Shown here piece after piece: positions 62,001 through 64,000 of a stretch of DNA of 64,000 nucleotides (position 1 is its first letter; the number at the start of each line of letters is the position of its first letter). The notes beneath the pieces were generated by a model. The model saw only the letters and a list, made by a program, of their open reading frames with translations. It was not told where the DNA came from and did not search any database. The stretch comes from Strongylocentrotus purpuratus. Taxonomy: Eukaryota > Echinodermata > Echinoidea > Camarodonta > Strongylocentrotidae. Location of the stretch: assembly GCF_000002235.5 (NCBI RefSeq), contig NW_022145604.1, positions 4,521,577-4,585,576 on the forward strand, read 5' to 3'. A program made the translations under genes and the position numbers.

Positions 62001-63795
62001 AGGCACTTTCTTTCACCATCTTATCCCTTGACCAGAACTTCAGTTTATCTTAAAACCAACTGCACACTTCCAACCGTATCTTCCTGCAATCTGATTTTTG
62101 AAGAAATGGCAATTAGATATGGAAATCTAGACAAACCTCTTCCTGATTTAGGTTCTAAGTAATGATAACAATACTAACAATGAGAATTTTAGTGCATTTA
62201 AGCCTTTAAGCATTTTTGCCGAATCGGCTTCACATCGTTCTACTGGTATGACGTCACTACTATTCTGAGATAGCTGGTAAACTCATATAAATTTGTTTGC
62301 ATTCAGTGTTCATTTCAAAGATTGAACTAGAAGAAGAGTGAAATATGGAGGGGCCTATGGTGTAAGCTACATGTATGCTTGTGAGATATAGATCCCAAAG
62401 GGTAGTAAGATTTTCATAGACTTTAAAGATTGAGTAAACGATGAGCACTGGATGATTACAGCTTTTCTCCATCAACTCAAATTCAAATTCAAATTCAAAT
62501 TTTATTGGTACAAAAGGAAATTTGTTGTGTTTACATGCATTATTCATAGAGAAACAGAGATAAAATATACATGTGACATGATACATACAACATAAAACAA
62601 GTATATAGAGAAAATAAACATATACATGTAGCTCTTTAACATTCTTATTATATAATAATAATAATAATATTTAAGATTTTATATAGCGCTTATTACAAAT
62701 GTCTCTAAGCGCTTTACAAATATAAATATGCCTTTACTATTACCCCGGTCATTGGATTCATATATATATCTTCTCTGAATTTACATTATTTACAACAGGA
62801 CTACCCATCTCTTGGTCACTTGTCGAGTCTGGTTAGGGAGAAAGATATCATCATGATGTTTGTGGTGGGGGCAGAAGTTCAGCAAACATACAGGGTAAGT
62901 CACATAACTGGGCACCTGTAGGATCAGTCAAACCTGTTTCAGCGGCCACCTCTATATAAAGGCCACCTGTCTATTGTGGTCACCTATATTGCCTTCTCTT
63001 GAAGGAAACATGTTGAAGAACCTGTCTAAAATGAGCCGTCTACAGTGGCCATTTTGGGGTGGTGTTTTTAATGATTGGGTGATCTTAATAGACATGTTTC
63101 ACTGTACTAGTAATGGTAATGATGACTATACTGATGATGATAATGATGGTGGTAATGATAATAATAATAATATTGATATAGTAATGATAATAATAATGAG
63201 GATGATTATAGTAGTTATCCCTTTTAAACAGCACCTAGCCTGTGGGTGCTTTCATGGTATTTTTGAGTTCTTTCTTTGGCTGATATAATACAGGCACAAA
63301 GTTCAAGAATTGTGAAAAATAAATAATGACTTTCAATGACGTGCATACAGTCAGAATCAACTCTCATCCAATCCTATCTACCAATATGATTTCTTCAATT
63401 ATTTTTCTGTAAATATTGTAAACTGTAAATATCAAATTGTAAATGGTAAATAAGTTTGAATATCAAATACACATAACTGCATATATTGATGGAACTATTC
63501 TCCATTAGCATTCTACTTTTTTGTTAGTTCCTTTTACCAAAATATGTCTATGTACACTGTATTATATCTGTTCTTTGTATCTGCAAGATGAATTTTGATA
63601 ATAAATAATCAAATTAAATCAAGTCAAATCAAGTTATCCAATGTATGAATCAGACCTGGCTTCCTTTACGAGGTATGTTTTTTTTTTCCTTTTCTTCTTG
63701 TCAGGATATTTTGACGTTTTTTCCCCGGGTCGCAGATTGGAACACTTGCAGCTAACTCTGACAACATCTTATTTTGGATTGAAAATCTTTACCAG
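53969..63795 (+). CDS. Integrin beta subunit, gene B (5' part; continues beyond the window)
   Basis: Second integrin beta chain, same strand as gene A and about 45 kb downstream. Exons: 53969-54038, 54516-54595, 55213-55311, 55916-56003, 56621-56752, 57649-57745, 59167-59257, 59991-60161, 61154-61234, 62799-62894, 63705-63795. Phases join cleanly up to the last exon. It encodes a signal peptide, PSI domain, start of the hybrid domain and most of the beta-I domain. The MIDAS motif DLSQS is intact; the adjacent ADMIDAS region is MKED where vertebrates have MKDD. The specificity loop is short (CAPEC). The SyMBS segment reads SLDKPE where vertebrates have NLDSPE, so one metal ligand Asn is Ser. 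The last exon has a +1 frameshift in this sequence. Remaining exons are outside the window. Confidence 0.95.
54211..54425 (+). repeat. (CAT)n microsatellite in gene B intron
   Basis: Degenerate ATC/CAT repeat; ORFs of His or Met/Asp repeats are artefacts. Confidence 0.9.
54516..54595 (+). CDS. Gene B exon: PSI domain, first half
   Basis: Acceptor tacag ending at 54515, donor gtaagc at 54596. It reads D then SEECRLAVNCADCISVGPAC and GWCAQR. C.....C..C...GP.CGWC is the integrin PSI signature. Confidence 0.95.
54584..54829 (+). repeat. Tandem duplication covering the end of the PSI exon
   Basis: 54584-54691 and 54722-54829 are near-copies offset by 138 bp. Both contain TGCGCACAAAGA, then taag.tcaat.taaaatcc, ccaattgaacaaag and tgacacaaat. 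The second copy has lost the donor: GT has become AT. Confidence 0.85.
54966..55187. mobile_element. Hairpin-forming retroposon, copy 2, with tRNA-like insert (12-bp TSD)
   Basis: AATCTATATTAT is repeated at 54966-54977 and 55176-55187. Arms aacatatttgtggcttacac (from about 55011) and their complement (55145-55176) match copy 1. After the left arm comes a tRNA-like segment (55025-55095): agtagagtc, an anticodon-arm-like gctgcccggcaagcagt (loop reading GGC), and a B box with decayed stem (agattcaagtcc). Confidence 0.75.
55213..55311 (+). CDS. Gene B exon: PSI end
   Basis: Acceptor tctgcag ending at 55212, donor gtaatt at 55312. It has 33 codons, phase 0 both sides: DFFNASCDLSSTLLISNCSD, VQNPEAYAVNITQ. 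The Cys spacing closes the PSI fold; two glycosylation sequons (NAS, NIT) plus NCS. Confidence 0.92.
55641..55812 (-). repeat. Interspersed repeat family R1, copy 3 (inverted)
   Basis: The reverse complement reads ccccactgtcctacttgtag, ctacttgctccctctat and further to tggtctaatccc, matching copies at 6675 and 37237. It lies in a gene B intron. Confidence 0.75.
55916..56003 (+). CDS. Gene B exon: hybrid domain, N-terminal part
   Basis: Acceptor ccccaag ending at 55915, donor gtaagt at 56004. It reads NEELSNAGDAPLGQAVQVQP then QEIHLTIRR plus one base. (I/V)QPQ.(I/L)...LR is conserved before the beta-I domain. Confidence 0.92.
56281..56400 (+). repeat. Degenerate TTAGGG-like sequence
   Basis: tagggttgggcctggttagg and similar G-rich phrases, loosely telomere-like. 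A larger version of this sequence lies at 60230-61030. Confidence 0.55.
56621..56752 (+). CDS. Gene B exon: start of beta-I domain with MIDAS
   Basis: Acceptor cttttcag ending at 56620, donor gtactg at 56753. It includes YPVDMYYLMDLSQSMKEDLE; DLSQS supplies the MIDAS metal ligands (DxSxS). It ends in GDL plus one base. Confidence 0.95.
57649..57745 (+). CDS. Gene B exon: beta-I domain
   Basis: Acceptor ttcacag ending at 57648, donor gtgagc at 57746. It reads VDKMKELTRNFQVGFGSFVD then KNIIPFASLKEN. (R/Q)(I/V)GFGSFV(D/E)K is highly conserved. Two bases carry over. Confidence 0.95.
57826..58453. mobile_element. Inverted-repeat DNA element with GTGTTA-repeat ends
   Basis: Left end CATTGAGTGATTTCAAGTTT then ggtgttagtgttagtg; right end cactaacaccagcc ... 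aacttgaaatcactcactg is its inverse. About 630 bp without an ORF. A perfect internal hairpin (ggtgttagtgttta / taaacactaacacc) sits near 58391-58422. Confidence 0.8.
58454..59052 (+). other. Gene B intron segment with a LINE tail
   Basis: 58924-58960 (gggtaattcaattcaattat then tattgatctttac) is the reverse of a LINE 3' end with (TTGAA)-type tail. Short (ATC)n at 58598-58617. Nothing else recognised. Confidence 0.45.
59053..59094 (+). repeat. Poly(C) run, 42 bases
   Basis: Uninterrupted C run 72 bases before the acceptor of the next gene B exon. The length is unlikely to be exact in any assembly. Confidence 0.9.
59167..59257 (+). CDS. Gene B exon: specificity-determining loop of beta-I
   Basis: Acceptor attacag ending at 59166, donor gtaagt at 59258. 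It completes Gly and reads EVLLDCAPECEDPYLFKNGQ then TLTNSSELFG. The CxxxC loop (three residues between Cys) is shorter than in human beta-1 (five) or beta-3 (six); this loop tunes ligand choice. Confidence 0.95.
59258..59756 (+). other. Gene B intron, left part
   Basis: AT-rich, nothing recognised before the LINE fragment. Confidence 0.5.
59757..59943 (+). pseudogene. LINE ORF C-terminal fragment in gene B intron
   Basis: Reads IIVGRRSRGRRRIVWMDNLQ, then KARSRGLWNGMIAKAKQYGT and stop. GxRSRGRxRxxWxDN...RxxWRxMIAKA is the usual end of many non-LTR retrotransposon ORFs. It ends 47 bases before the acceptor of the next exon. It is not a host exon: frame and motif belong to a LINE. Confidence 0.75.
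59991..60161 (+). CDS. Gene B exon: beta-I core
   Basis: Acceptor attatcag ending at 59990, donor gtaagg at 60162. 57 codons, phase 0 both sides. It includes SLDKPEAGLDALLQVAVCDE, VVGWRDSARHLVVFLTDAPY and HAAGDGR. LDxPE(G/A)G and (S/L)TDA...H.AGDG carry SyMBS and MIDAS ligands. Confidence 0.96.
60230..61030 (+). repeat. Degenerate TTAGGG-like minisatellite, interrupted by an inverted-repeat insertion
   Basis: 60230-60385 and 60945-61030 are arrays of gggttaggg, ggtcaggg, gagggttaaagtag and similar hexamer-like units. The central 560 bp is unrelated and contains a strong hairpin, so it looks like an insertion into the array. Confidence 0.75.
60394..60578. mobile_element. Long near-perfect hairpin in gene B intron
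   Basis: Arms: acaaatattgactgctc ... gggaactatcac ... gtggtgttcac ... ggcccttctatcaccccgag and their complements ending gagcagtccatatttgt. The turn is at gcgaagccg. A second inverted pair, tatatacctcat (about 60580) and atgaggtatata (about 60934), probably marks a larger element. Confidence 0.85.
61154..61234 (+). CDS. Gene B exon: beta-I domain
   Basis: Acceptor atggcag ending at 61153, donor gttagt at 61235. 27 codons: LGGIVTPNDGLCHVDPVTGE then YMIDKLQ. LGGIV.PNDG.CH is nearly invariant in integrin beta-I domains. Confidence 0.96.
61652..61977. mobile_element. TA-flanked DNA element with GC-rich inverted ends
   Basis: TA at 61652-61653 and 61976-61977. Ends CCGTATTTTCCGGCGATAAG (61654) and the related inverse tgcggcctttacgccggcaa...tacgg (to 61975). 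An inner pair, ccgcaccccaactttgacat and ccgcaccccaactttttgat, is directly repeated. No transposase. Confidence 0.8.
61978..62798 (+). other. Gene B intron with LINE tail and AT repeats
   Basis: 62469-62512 (caaattcaaattcaaattca then ttttattgg) is the reverse of a LINE end with (TTGAA)n-type tail. 62651-62760 has (AAT)n and a tatagcgcttattacaaatg / ctctaagcgctttacaaat block shared with 17670-17735. Confidence 0.55.
62799..62894 (+). CDS. Gene B exon: beta-I domain
   Basis: Acceptor acaacag ending at 62798, donor gtaagt at 62895. 32 codons, phase 0: DYPSLGHLSSLVREKDIIMM then FVVGAEVQQTYR. DYPS(I/L)..L...L.E..I...F.V matches vertebrates. Confidence 0.95.
62905..63105. mobile_element. Mariner-like MITE remnant
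   Basis: Starts cagtcaaacctgtttcag and ends atagacatgtttcactgta, imperfect inverted repeats. The interior has ataaaggccacctgtctat and the inverse of it in decayed form. Confidence 0.65.
63106..63704 (+). other. Gene B intron with GAT repeats and a LINE end
   Basis: 63108-63215 is (GAT/AAT)n. 63585-63640 (gataataaataatcaaatta then aatcaagtcaaatcaag) resembles a + strand LINE 3' end with a short-repeat tail. Confidence 0.55.
63705..63795 (+). CDS. Gene B exon: end of beta-I domain, with a +1 frameshift
   Basis: Acceptor cttgtcag ending at 63704, donor gtaaga at 63796. The preceding exon ends in phase 0. Read from the acceptor the frame begins DILTFFPR; read back from the donor it ends IGTLAANSDNILFWIENLYQ, one frame apart. 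Both halves align to the vertebrate segment ending IPxS.VGTLS.NSSN with no gap, and the exon is 91 bases where 90 are expected. The likely surplus base lies in the ttttttcccc run at 63717-63726. Sequencing error is the simplest cause; a real null allele is possible. Confidence 0.85.
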
Positions 63796-64000
63796 GTAAG
63801 AATTAAGACAAGTCTTCCAGTGTTGTGGTCAAAATTATTTGAGAAAAACAATATTTCTTGTAGTTCTGTATTGTTAAAGGGATTGGGTATCTCTGCCTGA
63901 GATTCTAAACAAAATCCTGGATTTAGCTCATGCTGCAATCATAATTATAAACCTTTAGGTCAGTCAGGAATCCCATGACTTTTACAAGCCGATCGCCTGT

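Noticed and set aside
63729..63795. Using gtcgcag at 63729-63735 as the acceptor of the last gene B exon
   Set aside because: It restores the frame but deletes ten residues that align with the family without a gap; a surplus base in the homopolymer is simpler. Kept as the alternative to test.
1..64000. CRISPR arrays, operons, ribosome binding sites
   Set aside because: The sequence is clearly animal nuclear DNA with spliced genes; the regular repeats are minisatellites and microsatellites.

Overview
The window reads as nuclear DNA of a multicellular animal: AT-rich, intron-containing, full of microsatellites, long G/C homopolymers, tRNA-derived SINEs, MITEs and LINE remnants. Two integrin beta genes and the style of the repeats suggest a marine invertebrate deuterostome, probably an echinoderm. 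The species cannot be named from this sequence.

Region 1 (1-8.5 kb, + strand) is the 3' part of an integrin beta gene (gene A). It holds nine consecutive internal exons: the end of the hybrid domain, I-EGF1 to 4, the membrane-proximal beta-tail, and the transmembrane plus membrane-proximal cytoplasmic exon. These are followed by three tandem candidate terminal exons (8004-8066, 8219-8281, 8402-8473). All three start in phase 0 behind strong acceptors and have the two PTB-binding motif sites at the same places, but with different chemistry: NPIY/NPTY, NPLF/NPMF and NDIY/NPLH. One receptor gene could therefore make three different cytoplasmic tails. This is the most interesting system in the window.

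Region 2 (8.5-39 kb) has no host gene that I can recognise. It holds MITEs with readable target-site duplications, SINEs, simple repeats and one full-length CR1/L2-like non-LTR retrotransposon (ORF 26140-29388, 1082 codons, uninterrupted). That ORF has an N-terminal hydrophobic segment, a 2A-like NPGP motif, an APE-type endonuclease and a reverse transcriptase. At 31.7-33.0 kb a SINE is split by a hAT-type element, which contains a second insertion carrying a zinc-finger relic.

Region 3 (39-53.9 kb) is poor in repeats. It has a perfect TATA motif, a possible non-coding first exon ending at a strong donor (40094/40095), and an 11-kb stretch very rich in the palindrome TACATGTA. If the candidate exon belongs to gene B, this stretch is gene B's first intron.

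Region 4 (53.9-64 kb, + strand) is the 5' part of a second integrin beta gene (gene B): signal peptide, PSI domain and most of the beta-I domain over eleven exons, running off the right edge. Genes A and B lie head to tail as tandem paralogues. The last visible exon of gene B carries one base too many inside a homopolymer run, which breaks the frame in this assembly. Integrin beta subunits pair with alpha subunits at the plasma membrane, bind extracellular matrix or other cells, and signal through the cytoplasmic NPxY-type motifs.
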